A DNA stretch of 64,000 bases from Hypericibacter terrae (GTDB taxonomy: Bacteria; Pseudomonadota; Alphaproteobacteria; Dongiales; Dongiaceae): contig NZ_CP042906.1 in NCBI RefSeq assembly GCF_008728855.1, positions 1,674,001 through 1,738,000 of the forward strand. The letters run 5' to 3'. Of this stretch, positions 1 to 7,535 are shown in pieces (positions within the stretch are counted from its first letter, which is position 1; the number at the start of each line of letters is the position of its first letter). The position numbers and the translations under genes were made by a program. The notes under the pieces are model-generated. The model ran no database searches. It was not told the DNA's origin and worked only from the letters and a program-made list of their open reading frames with translations.

Positions 1-1
1 G

Positions 2-313
2 TTCGAGACGCTGATTGACGCAATGGCCGAACCGGCAGCCGGCGCGAAATCTTCGGCAGAAGGACGTGGTTTGACCAAGAGCGAAGAGGCAGTCCTGAGC
101 ATATTCAAGAATCGGGCTGCGGGAAGACTGCGAATACTCGGGCAAGTCACGCTTGGCCCCAGCGGCCAGAGTGTGAAGCCCAATCTTCTCGAGGAATTGA
201 AGCGACTCTTTGCAATACCTCGGAAGACTTCGGGGGAGGTTGCTTTCTCGCGCGAGGGGCTTTCTCAGAGGGCTGGATCGGGTCCCCTCAGGGACCGAAG
301 CAAGACGCGTTAG
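2..313 (+). CDS. C-terminal fragment of an unrecognised protein (5' end outside window)
   Basis: The reading frame is open from base 2 of the window to the stop at 313, so the ATG at 23 need not be the start and the gene probably begins upstream. The visible part is hydrophilic and basic at its end, with no membrane segment and no family motif that I recognise. A short stretch around residues 25-60 could form helices (SEEAVLSIFKNRAAGRL). It lies 27 bp before the next gene on the same strand. The frame could also be non-coding, because GC-rich DNA gives many spurious frames. Function is unknown. Confidence 0.35.
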   Translation, partial: FETLIDAMAEPAAGAKSSAEGRGLTKSEEAVLSIFKNRAAGRLRILGQVTLGPSGQSVKPNLLEELKRLFAIPRKTSGEVAFSREGLSQRAGSGPLRDRSKTR

Positions 314-340
314 CAGGCGCCACGATGCCGCAAGGTCACA

Positions 341-763
341 ATGAGTAATCAGACTCTGATCGCAGTTCTGGGCCTATTGGGCGGATTTGTCGGCATCGTC
401 TCGTCCCTGTTCATGACGCGTGCCGCCACTCGCACCTTGAGCGAAGAGGGCGCGCGCAACGGTCTCGTCATATTGCAGAACCTGGTATTGCAGGTCGAAG
501 CCGACCGGGCGAAGGCTGCATCGGAAGCCGGCGATGCGAGCCAGCCGGCGCCAGCGAACAACGATTCCAAAGGCCGTTCCACGGCCGAGAGAATTGGCGA
601 GACGATAGCCAAGGTTGATGCCGATCTGGTCGAAGAAATCGTCAGCAAAGGCAAGGAGAGCCGCTTCGACATGAAGTGGGGCAGCATCTTGCTGGTCATT
701 GCCTTCGCGCTGCTCGTTGCCCAGAGCATCGCGACGTTCTGGGGCGCCCCTTCGATCCACTAG
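341..763 (+). CDS. small membrane protein of unknown function
   Basis: The product is 140 aa with an ATG start preceded by a weak AAGG. Two hydrophobic helices are visible, at about residues 4-28 and 113-135. Between them lies a polar, alanine-rich segment of about 80 residues with charged heptad-like stretches (TAERIGETIAKVDADLVEEIV). This suggests an inner-membrane protein with a soluble loop that is probably helical. I recognise no family. It follows the open frame at the window edge by 27 bp on the same strand and may be co-transcribed with it. The next gene is convergent on the opposite strand. Confidence 0.55.
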   Translation: MSNQTLIAVLGLLGGFVGIVSSLFMTRAATRTLSEEGARNGLVILQNLVLQVEADRAKAASEAGDASQPAPANNDSKGRSTAERIGETIAKVDADLVEEIVSKGKESRFDMKWGSILLVIAFALLVAQSIATFWGAPSIH

Positions 764-825
764 CGCCGCCCTCGGTCCGGACTCCGCTCCAATTCGCAGG
801 AACAGCGAACGCGTCGTAGCTTTCG

Positions 826-1371
826 TCACACCGGCTCCAGCCCCATCCGGCGCAGCGCCTCGTCCCGCTTCGGCGCGTCCGACTCCAGGAAGAACTCGTC
901 CAGCTGCGGCGGCGGAACCCTCGTGCCGGCGAGCATGGCGTGGGCCTGGCCGCGATGATGGATCTGATGCTGGAACAGATGGGGCAGGATCGATCCCACC
1001 GTCTCGCGATAATCGACGCCGTCCTTGCGGTCGATGGTGACGCGGCGCGAGAGGTCGCGCGTCGTCAGGCGATCGCAGAATTGGATCAACTGCCGGTCGG
1101 TGTCGGCCTGCGCGGCCGCGAGATCGGGCAGGTCGGCATAGGGCGTCTCGTTCTCGAGCAGCACCCGCCCGCTGCCCTGGAGGTCCGCCAGATAATAGCG
1201 GTCGACCACGAGGATGTGGTTGAGCGTCTCGCAGAGAGAGGGGAAGAAGCTCACCCGCCGCGCGATGAACTCCGCCGGCGTGAGTTCGGCGCAGGCCGCC
1301 AGCAGGCGCGCATTGGCCAAGGCATTGTTGCGGGCCATGGCGCGGAAATGATCGGTCAGCCGGGTTGTCAT
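826..1371 (-). CDS. DinB family protein
   Basis: The product is 181 aa. The ATG at 1371 is chosen because a GGAGG ribosome-binding site lies 7 nt upstream; the frame runs on to 1497 without a comparable site. The sequence fits the DinB/YfiT four-helix metal-binding fold. Near residues 42-57 is FPSLCETLNHILVVDRYY, with the helix-1 histidine. Near residues 130-143 is PHLFQHQIHHRGQAH, with the paired histidines that usually complete the metal triad. DinB-fold proteins act as thiol-dependent transferases or are induced by stress, and nothing here identifies the substrate. It stands alone, convergent with the upstream membrane-protein gene. Confidence 0.8.
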   Translation of the reverse strand: MTTRLTDHFRAMARNNALANARLLAACAELTPAEFIARRVSFFPSLCETLNHILVVDRYYLADLQGSGRVLLENETPYADLPDLAAAQADTDRQLIQFCDRLTTRDLSRRVTIDRKDGVDYRETVGSILPHLFQHQIHHRGQAHAMLAGTRVPPPQLDEFFLESDAPKRDEALRRMGLEPV

Positions 1372-1514
1372 GACGGGCCTCCGGAAATTTTTCTTAAGCC
1401 GATCAAGGGGAAGAGTCGGAACAGGGCAGGGCTCCCACCTTGTCATAATATGGCCGGAGCTGTGACATCCGCCCCTTATTAACCCCTCGCTAACCATATC
1501 GGCGCACGGTCAAC

Positions 1515-2570
1515 ATGCCCGCGGCCGAGTCGCCGCGGTATAGGGGACCGCAGCTGAGACAGATCAGGCCCTCTTCGCAGGCACGGAACCGTCCGTGGCG
1601 AAGGCTGGCAAGCTCGACCTTCATCGGCTTATCGCTTCTCCTCGGCTGCGGGAGCTCTTCCGCGAACGCCGACTCCTCAACGAATGCCCAAACCGGACCG
1701 TTCCGGCTCTTCGTCGATTTCGCGCGCGAGGAGCCCGTGGAGGCCGAATTGACGCTGGAGGGCACCCGGCCGCAGACCTTGGGCGGCATTCCGGTGAGCT
1801 TCTCCGCGATCGACGGCGCCTCGGCCGCGGGCCTGACCGTCGGCATCGCCGGCCGGCAGCGCGTCCAGTTCGACGACAGGCTGTCGCTGACGCTCGAGGC
1901 CATCGGCAGCCGCTCGCGCAACGAAGCCGATGTCACGCTCGGCACCGGCCGTGCCTGGAGCGGCGCCACCTTTTCCTATCGCGACGGGGATCTGACTCTC
2001 GCCCTGCAGCCGAACATGGCGCTGGGCTCGGCCGAGGCGACCCTGCAGCATCTGAGCTACGGCCTCACCGCCTGGGCCGCGCAGCGGCTCTGGGAGGGTG
2101 TCAGCGCCAAGATCTCGTCCGGCTTCACGCGCGAGACCGAGGAGAACGACGGCACGCATCGCGCCGATGCCGCCATGGCCGAGGTCGGGCTCTCCTTCGA
2201 CCTGCCCGCCCATTGCACGCTCGACCTGGGCTACCGTTTCGCGCAGAGCGACGCCGAGCTCGGCCAGTTCTCCAGCCGCGCGCAAGGGCCCCGCGTGGGC
2301 ACCCATTGGGCGCTGAGCCCGACCTTCCGCCTCGGCGTCGATTATTCCTACGACAACCGCACCCGCTACGCGCTCGACGACGAGGCGATCCAGCAGCATG
2401 ACGACGCGCTCCACCGCATGGATGTCGAGGCCGACTGGGACATCGGCGGCGACAGCATCGAGGGCCTGACGCTCACCGCCAACTACCATTTCGAGAACGC
2501 CGCCGCCGCGTCCGACGGCTCGGGCGCCGCGCGCCATGTGGGCACGGTGAATGTGGCGTTCGGGTTTTAG
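1515..2570 (+). CDS. probable outer-membrane beta-barrel protein
   Basis: The product is 351 aa. After an Arg-rich N-terminus, a hydrophobic segment at about residues 32-44 (STFIGLSLLLGCG) looks like an export signal. The Cys could be a lipobox residue, or cleavage may follow SSANA. The rest alternates polar and hydrophobic residues as in barrel strands (for example GLTAWAAQRLWEGVSAKI, LDLGYRFAQSD and FRLGVDYSYDNR), and the protein ends in VNVAFGF with the terminal Phe typical of BAM substrates. The start at 1515 gives an unusually long n-region, so a later start is possible. No specific family is recognised and the cargo or role is unknown. It is followed by a repeat pair and is not in an operon. 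Confidence 0.6.
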   Translation: MPAAESPRYRGPQLRQIRPSSQARNRPWRRLASSTFIGLSLLLGCGSSSANADSSTNAQTGPFRLFVDFAREEPVEAELTLEGTRPQTLGGIPVSFSAIDGASAAGLTVGIAGRQRVQFDDRLSLTLEAIGSRSRNEADVTLGTGRAWSGATFSYRDGDLTLALQPNMALGSAEATLQHLSYGLTAWAAQRLWEGVSAKISSGFTRETEENDGTHRADAAMAEVGLSFDLPAHCTLDLGYRFAQSDAELGQFSSRAQGPRVGTHWALSPTFRLGVDYSYDNRTRYALDDEAIQQHDDALHRMDVEADWDIGGDSIEGLTLTANYHFENAAAASDGSGAARHVGTVNVAFGF

Positions 2571-2604
2571 ACGACGCATCCCCTTCTTCGATCTCGCGTG
2601 AAGT

Positions 2605-2727
2605 CCCTCCCCTACCCCCTCCCGCAAGGGGAGGGGGCGTGGACTCTTTCTGCGGGCCCGCGCATGAAGGACGCGATTCCAATTTCTTCTAGCCCCCTCC
2701 CCTTGCGGGAGGGGGTAGGGGGAGGGG
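2605..2727. repeat. inverted pair of GC-rich palindromic repeats (BIME-like), type A
   Basis: Two copies of the same palindromic element lie head to head. The copy at 2605-2638 reads C-rich on the plus strand with loop GCAA, and the copy at 2692-2727 is its inverse with loop TTGC. Each has a G-rich arm of four G-runs separated by A, TA and A. The same unit recurs at about 7467, 13012, 13127, 17951, 19668, 19837, 62227 and 62333. The spacer ends in a sequence close to the inverse complement of the spacer in the 13 kb pair, so the repeat unit extends beyond the palindrome. Confidence 0.85.
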
Positions 2728-2798
2728 TTATCGATGAAGCGCGAGATCGCGACGTGTTGCTTCTCCACCCCCTTGAATCCCCACCCAAATCCCCCGCC

Positions 2799-2840
2799 TT
2801 GACGCCGCGCGCCCTCCCTTGCTATTGAATGATCATTCAA
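2799..2840 (+). promoter_or_regulatory. promoter with a perfect 16-bp palindromic operator
   Basis: TTGACG at 2799-2804 and TATTGA at 2823-2828 (18-bp spacing) form a plausible sigma70-type promoter with a weak -10. The perfect palindrome TTGAATGATCATTCAA occupies 2825-2840, overlapping the -10 and ending 23 bp before the ATG at 2864. Inverted repeats of this length overlapping the -10 are typical of TetR-family operators, and a BetI-like regulator is encoded just beyond the operon (7536). Repression by that regulator is inference. Confidence 0.65.
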
Positions 2841-2863
2841 ATTTCAGCGGCGGCGGAAAATCG

Positions 2864-4522
2864 ATGTCGGCTTCATACGATGCGATCGTGGTCGGTGGCG
2901 GGCATAACGGATTGACCTGCGCCGCCTATCTCGCCAAGGGCGGCGAGAAGGAAGGCAAGAACAAGCTCAAGGTGCTGGTGCTGGAGCGCTACCACAAGGT
3001 CGGTGGGGCGGCCATGTCCGAGGAAATCTATCCGGGCTTCACCTATTCGACCTGCTCCTATGTCTGCAGCCTGCTGCGCCCCGAGATCTTCCGCTTCCTC
3101 GATCTGCCGCGCCACGGGCTCGAGGTCATCCCCTACGAGACCAACGGCCAGCCCAACCCGAACGGCGAGGGCATCGTCACCTATCGCGACCATGACCGCA
3201 CGCGCGAGAGCCTGCGCCGCCATTCGGTCAAGGACGCCGAGGCCTACGACCACTACGCCGCCGAGATCAGCCGGCAATGCCGCTTCATCAAGCCGCTGCT
3301 GATGGTGACGCCGCCCGACCCGACCCAGATCAATCCCTTCGCCCAGAATCGCATCAATCCCTGGGGCAAGCGCGAGGATCTCGACGGGCTCCTCAAGATC
3401 GCGGCCGAGTTCGGCCGCATGGGCGAGAAGCAGATGTATGAGATCATCCGCTTCTGGACCATGTCGATCGGCGATTTCCTCGACGAATATTTCGAGCATC
3501 CGCGCTGGAAGGGCTTTTCCGCAGCCTCGTCGATCATCGGCACCGCCCTCGGGCCCTATTCGCCCGGCACGGCCTATGTGCTCCTGCATCACTATATGGG
3601 CGAGGTCGACGGGCAGATCGGCGCCTGGGGCTTCGCGCGCGGCGGCATGGGCTCGGTCTCGAAGGCGATCGCCTCGGCCGCGACCGAGGCCGGCGTCGAG
3701 ATCCGCACCAATGCCGAGGTGGCGAGCCTGATCGTCAGGAACGGCAAATGCACCGGCGTCGTGCTCAAGAGCGGCGAGGAGATCCATGCGAAGACCGTGG
3801 TCTCCAATCTCGATCCCAAGCGCACCTATCTCAAGCTGATCGAGAAGTCGGACCTCGACGCGATCGATCCCGACATCCATGGCTATGCCAGGAACTTCAA
3901 GATCCGCGGCTCCTCGGGCAAGCTCAACATTGCGCTCGACGGCCTGCCGAAGTTCGCAGGCCTGCCGCAGGAGGCGAGCTGGGGCACGGTCGATATCGGC
4001 GGCGACTTCGACTATATCGAGCATGCCTATGACGACTACAAATACGGCTCCTGGTCGAAGAAGCCCTTCCTCGACATCGTGATCCCGACCTCGGTCGATC
4101 CGACCATGGCCCCGCCCGGCAAGCATTTCATGTCGGTCTTCGTCCAGTATGTCCCCTACAAGCTGGCGGAGACCGCCTGGACGCCCGAGATGAAGGCCGC
4201 CTTCGAGAAGGACGTGCTCGACACCATCGAGGAGAACGCGCCGGGCTTCCGCAAGCTGATCCTCCATTGCCAGACGCGCACGCCCTGGGACATCGAGAAC
4301 GAGGTCGGCCTCACCGAGGGCAACATCTTCCAGGGCGAGCTCACCCTCGACCAGATGCTGTTCAACCGGCCCTTCCCGGGCCTCGGCCAATATCGCGGGC
4401 CCTTCGACGGCTTCTATATGTGCGGCTCCGGCACGCATCCGGGCGGCGGCGTGATGGGCGCCCCCGGCGCCAATGCCGCGCGCGAGATGCTGAAGGATTT
4501 CAAGCATGGGGTGGTGCGATGA
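2864..4522 (+). CDS. PYROXD2/phytoene-desaturase-like FAD oxidoreductase (first paralog)
   Basis: The product is 552 aa. The FAD-binding Rossmann motif GGGHNG is at residues 11-16. It is followed by an E41 that would contact ribose and by the second motif RYHKVGGAA near residues 42-50. The C-terminal FAD-contact region FYMCGSGTHPGGGVMGAPG is near residues 517-535. This is the COG1233/PYROXD2-like branch of flavin amine oxidase and carotenoid desaturase relatives. The substrate is not predictable and no carotenoid genes are nearby. ATG 2864 is chosen over the upstream TTG (2819) because the Rossmann strand begins right after it. A lysine-rich insert (residues 26-36) separates the GGGHNG helix from the next strand. 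Its stop overlaps the next start (ATGA), so it is translationally coupled to a paralog. Confidence 0.85.
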   Translation: MSASYDAIVVGGGHNGLTCAAYLAKGGEKEGKNKLKVLVLERYHKVGGAAMSEEIYPGFTYSTCSYVCSLLRPEIFRFLDLPRHGLEVIPYETNGQPNPNGEGIVTYRDHDRTRESLRRHSVKDAEAYDHYAAEISRQCRFIKPLLMVTPPDPTQINPFAQNRINPWGKREDLDGLLKIAAEFGRMGEKQMYEIIRFWTMSIGDFLDEYFEHPRWKGFSAASSIIGTALGPYSPGTAYVLLHHYMGEVDGQIGAWGFARGGMGSVSKAIASAATEAGVEIRTNAEVASLIVRNGKCTGVVLKSGEEIHAKTVVSNLDPKRTYLKLIEKSDLDAIDPDIHGYARNFKIRGSSGKLNIALDGLPKFAGLPQEASWGTVDIGGDFDYIEHAYDDYKYGSWSKKPFLDIVIPTSVDPTMAPPGKHFMSVFVQYVPYKLAETAWTPEMKAAFEKDVLDTIEENAPGFRKLILHCQTRTPWDIENEVGLTEGNIFQGELTLDQMLFNRPFPGLGQYRGPFDGFYMCGSGTHPGGGVMGAPGANAAREMLKDFKHGVVR

Positions 4523-6117
4523 GCGCCAATAACTACGACGCCATCGTGATCGGCGCCGGCCATAACGGGCTGGTGACGGCGGCTTATCTCGCCAAGGCTG
4601 GAATCAAGACTCTCGTGGTCGAGGCCAACGACCGGCCCGGCGGGGCCGCCGTGACGCGCGAGTTCGCGCCGGGCTTCAGGACCTCGGCCGTGGCGCATCT
4701 TCTGCACGCGCTCCATCCCCGCGTGATCCGCGATCTCGGGCTCGAGGGCCACGGCCTTCGCGCGACGCAGCATCGCGTCGGCACCACGGCCCTGATCCCG
4801 GGCGGGCCGCGGATCGACCTGACCGGCGATGCGGCCGCCACGGCGGCCTCGATCGGCAAGGTCTCGCCGGCCGACGCCGAGGCCTATCCGCGCGTGATGG
4901 CGCGCCTCGTGCGGCTCTCCTCGGCGCTGGGCGATTTCCTGCTGCGCACGCCGCCCTCGCCCCTCGCCGGCGCCAACGACTTCCAGACCAAGCTGGCGCT
5001 CGGCATGTTCGCCCTCAAGCTGCGGATGCTGGGCAAGAAGGACATGCTGGAGCTCTCCCGCATCCTCACCATCAATGTCGCCGACCTGGCGACCGATTTC
5101 TTCGAGAGCGACGCGATCAAGGGGCTGCTGGCGCTCGAGGCGACGCTCGGCGTCTATCTGGGGCCGCGCTCGCCCAACACCGTCTTCAACCTGCTCTATA
5201 GGCTCTCCTCCTTCGGCAAGAACGGCCTCGGCGGCTTCTATCTGCCGACGGGCGGCATGGGCTCGGTCGTGGACGCGCTGGTGAAGGCCGCGACCGCTGC
5301 CGGCGCCACGATCCGCACGGGCGCGCCCGTCGAGCGGCTCCTCATCGAGAAGGAGATCGCGACCGGGGTGGTGCTCAAGTCGGGCGAGGAGATCAGGGCG
5401 CCGATCGTGGCCTCCTCCGCCGACCCGCAACGCACGCTGCTCCATCTGGTGCCGCCGGGTAATCTCGATATCGAGTTCTCCAAGCGCATCCGCCATCTGC
5501 GGATGAATGGCTGCGTCGCCAAGATCCATCTGGCGTTGGACGGGCTGCCGGACGCGCTCAAGAGCTCGGGCGGCCGCGTCGTGGTGGCCCCCGGGATCGA
5601 TCATGTGGAACGCGCCTTCGACTGCGCCAAATATGGCCGGGTCTCCGACAAGCCGGCGCTCGAGATCGTGATCCCGACGCTCAGCGACCCGAGCCTGGCG
5701 CCGGCCGGCAAGCAGGTGCTGTCGATCCTCTATCAATATGCGCCCTATCGCCTGCGCGCGACGCCGCCCGACCAGGCCCGCGCCCAGGTGTTCGAGCGCG
5801 GGCTCGACCTGCTGGAGCAGGCGGCACCCGGCACCCGGAGGCTCGTGCGCGCGGCCGAGACCCTGACGCCGCATGATCTCGAGACCCAGTTCGGGCTCTC
5901 AGGCGGGCAGTGGCATCAGGGCGAGGTGACGCTCGACCAGGTGTTCTTCCTGCGGCCCGCGGCGAGCTTCCAGCGCTACCGCATGCCGATCCCGGGCCTC
6001 TGGCTCTGCGGCGCGGGCGCCCATCCGGGCGGCAATGTGTCGGGGGCCGCGGGCGCCAATGCCGCGCGCGAGATCCTCAAGGATGTGAAGGCGCGCAAGA
6101 CGAGGGCCGCCGCATGA
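4519..6117 (+). CDS. PYROXD2/phytoene-desaturase-like FAD oxidoreductase (second paralog)
   Basis: The product is 532 aa and is paralogous to the preceding gene along its length. It has IGAGHNGL at residues 11-18, a second glycine motif (NDRPGGAAV) and a C-terminal FAD contact LWLCGAGAHPGGNVSG near residues 494-509. Internal blocks such as GGMGSVVDALVKAA and VVLKSGEEI recur in both paralogs. It probably oxidises a C-N or C-C bond using FAD, and the two paralogs may act on successive steps or form a heteromer (inference). It starts inside the stop of the first paralog (ATGA at 4519-4522), and its stop overlaps the start of the GcvT-like gene in the same way. This indicates one tightly coupled three-gene transcript. 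Confidence 0.85.
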   Translation: MSANNYDAIVIGAGHNGLVTAAYLAKAGIKTLVVEANDRPGGAAVTREFAPGFRTSAVAHLLHALHPRVIRDLGLEGHGLRATQHRVGTTALIPGGPRIDLTGDAAATAASIGKVSPADAEAYPRVMARLVRLSSALGDFLLRTPPSPLAGANDFQTKLALGMFALKLRMLGKKDMLELSRILTINVADLATDFFESDAIKGLLALEATLGVYLGPRSPNTVFNLLYRLSSFGKNGLGGFYLPTGGMGSVVDALVKAATAAGATIRTGAPVERLLIEKEIATGVVLKSGEEIRAPIVASSADPQRTLLHLVPPGNLDIEFSKRIRHLRMNGCVAKIHLALDGLPDALKSSGGRVVVAPGIDHVERAFDCAKYGRVSDKPALEIVIPTLSDPSLAPAGKQVLSILYQYAPYRLRATPPDQARAQVFERGLDLLEQAAPGTRRLVRAAETLTPHDLETQFGLSGGQWHQGEVTLDQVFFLRPAASFQRYRMPIPGLWLCGAGAHPGGNVSGAAGANAAREILKDVKARKTRAAA

Positions 6118-7301
6118 CCCACGTCCAGTATCTGAAGCCCTTCCTGAAAGAGACGCCTTTCCATGCGGCGATCGAGCCGCTCATGCATGGCAATGGCTGG
6201 GTGCGCTGGCAAGGCTATTACTCCCCGGCCTTCTATGACAGCGAGCAGTCGGAGTATTTCGCGACCCGCCACGGTGCCTCGGTCTATGACGTCTCGCCGC
6301 TGATCAAATATTCGATCACCGGCAAGGACGCGGCGCGCTTCGCCAATTTCCTGGTGACGCGCGACCTGACCAAGGTCAAGCCGATGACGGCGGCCTACAC
6401 CGCCTGGTGCGACGACGACGGGAGGATGCTGGAGGAGGGCACGATCTTCCGGCTCGGCGAGAACGAGTTCCTGCTCAACGCCGCGCTGCATCAGCTCCAT
6501 TGGCTGGGCGACGCCGCGTACGGCTTCGACGTGAAGATCGAGGAGGTGTCGGAGACGCTGGCGGGCCTGTCGCTGCAGGGCCCCAATTCGCGGACCATTC
6601 TCCAGGCGATGGGCGTCAAGGGCATCGAGGCGCTGCCGCATTTCGGCATCATGGAGACCCAGCTCGACGGCAGATGGCTGCGCATCGACCGCGCCGGCTT
6701 CACCGGCGACCTGGGCTATGAGATCTGGGTGAAGCCCCAGGACGCGCTCTGGCTCTGGGAGACGCTGTTCCGGGCCGGCACCCCGCACAAGATCGCGCCG
6801 ATGGGCAGCCTCGCGCTCGACATGGTGCGGATCGAGGCGGGCTTCATCCTGGTCGATGTCGATTATATCGGCGCCAAGCATGCGGTGCGCCCGACCGCTG
6901 CGGTCTCGCCCTTCGAGGCCGGCATCGGCTGGTGCGTGGGGCTGAAGAAGGACAGCTATTTCGTCGGCAAGCGCGCGCTCGCGGCCGAGAAGGAGAGGGG
7001 CTCGCGCCATATCCTGATCGGGATCGAGATCGAGGGCCGCAAGCCCGCCCCCGGCGCCTTCCTCTATGCCGACAAGCCGGGCAAGGTCGAGCTCGGCCTC
7101 ACCACCTCGGCCATGTGGTCGCCGCATCTGAAGAAGAACCTCGCCTTCGCCAAGGTCCCGCCCGCCTACGCCAAGCCCGGCACCGAGATGTGGATCGAGA
7201 TCTGGTACGGCAAGGAACAGAAGATCGAGCGTTCGATGGTGAAATGCTGGGCCCGCAACCGCATGTTCTTCGACCCGCCGCGCAAGAAGGCGATGGCGTA
7301 G
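6114..7301 (+). CDS. GcvT-fold aminomethyltransferase-family protein
   Basis: The product is 395 aa, close to the length of T-proteins and DmdA-type demethylases. Family blocks are visible: ASVYDVSPLIKYSITG (about residues 56-71), SLQGPNSR (about 152-159) and AGFTGDLGYEIW (about 192-203). The family passes a methyl or methylene group to tetrahydrofolate. In canonical GcvT the block after the conserved Asn (NSATREKDLSWI in E. coli) carries a catalytic Asp. Here the matching block is NAALHQLHWL, shorter and without that Asp, so it is not a standard glycine-cleavage T-protein. The gcvH and gcvP genes are absent. Coupling to two FAD oxidoreductases suggests oxidative demethylation of a methylated substrate (inference). 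A C-terminal GcvT_C-like part follows from about residue 300. Confidence 0.8.
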   Translation: MTHVQYLKPFLKETPFHAAIEPLMHGNGWVRWQGYYSPAFYDSEQSEYFATRHGASVYDVSPLIKYSITGKDAARFANFLVTRDLTKVKPMTAAYTAWCDDDGRMLEEGTIFRLGENEFLLNAALHQLHWLGDAAYGFDVKIEEVSETLAGLSLQGPNSRTILQAMGVKGIEALPHFGIMETQLDGRWLRIDRAGFTGDLGYEIWVKPQDALWLWETLFRAGTPHKIAPMGSLALDMVRIEAGFILVDVDYIGAKHAVRPTAAVSPFEAGIGWCVGLKKDSYFVGKRALAAEKERGSRHILIGIEIEGRKPAPGAFLYADKPGKVELGLTTSAMWSPHLKKNLAFAKVPPAYAKPGTEMWIEIWYGKEQKIERSMVKCWARNRMFFDPPRKKAMA

Positions 7302-7355
7302 GAACGGAAACGCTGACGCATTGACTCTTCTCGGCCGCTCCGCGGCCTTCTGCTT

Positions 7356-7428
7356 GTCATCGCCGGGCTCGACCCGGCGATCCAGGGCCAGGAAAGGCTG
7401 GATGCCCGGATCAAGTCCGGGCATGACA
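7356..7428. repeat. GC-rich palindromic repeat, type C
   Basis: The element contains two hairpins: CGCCGGGC...CCCGGCG and ATGCCCGGATC...GTCCGGGCAT, joined by a spacer resembling CCTGGATC. The same element, in inverse orientation, is at 16448-16535 continuing at 17808, where an IS4-family element interrupts it. It follows the GcvT-like gene and may act as a transcript end, although no T-run is present. Confidence 0.7.
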
Positions 7429-7466
7429 GGACGGGGCAGGGACGAAGCGGGGCGCATTCTTTCCTC

Positions 7467-7499
7467 GCCCCCTCCCCTTGCGGGAGGGGGTAGGGGGAC
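7467..7499. repeat. type A palindromic repeat, single copy
   Basis: A solitary copy of the type A element, G-rich on the plus strand with loop TTGC. It sits directly next to the type C element in the gap between the GcvT-like gene and the regulator gene. Together the two repeats separate the operon from its presumed regulator. Confidence 0.8.
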
Positions 7500-7535
7500 G
7501 GGTCGGCGACAACGGACGCTACTTATCCAGAGACC

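Noticed and set aside
2873-4507. 544-aa open frame antisense to the first oxidoreductase, and similar long antisense frames (for example 5976-8243, 29515-31221, 55192-56997)
   Set aside because: They are mirror frames of real genes in GC-rich DNA. Their translations are rich in Arg, Ala, Gly and Asp with no family motifs, while the opposite strand has clear conserved domains.
2864-6117. The two FAD oxidoreductases considered as carotenoid desaturases
   Set aside because: The fold is related, but there is no phytoene synthase, cyclase or other carotenoid gene nearby. The sequences fit the PYROXD2-like branch better, and the coupling to a GcvT-fold gene points to another substrate.
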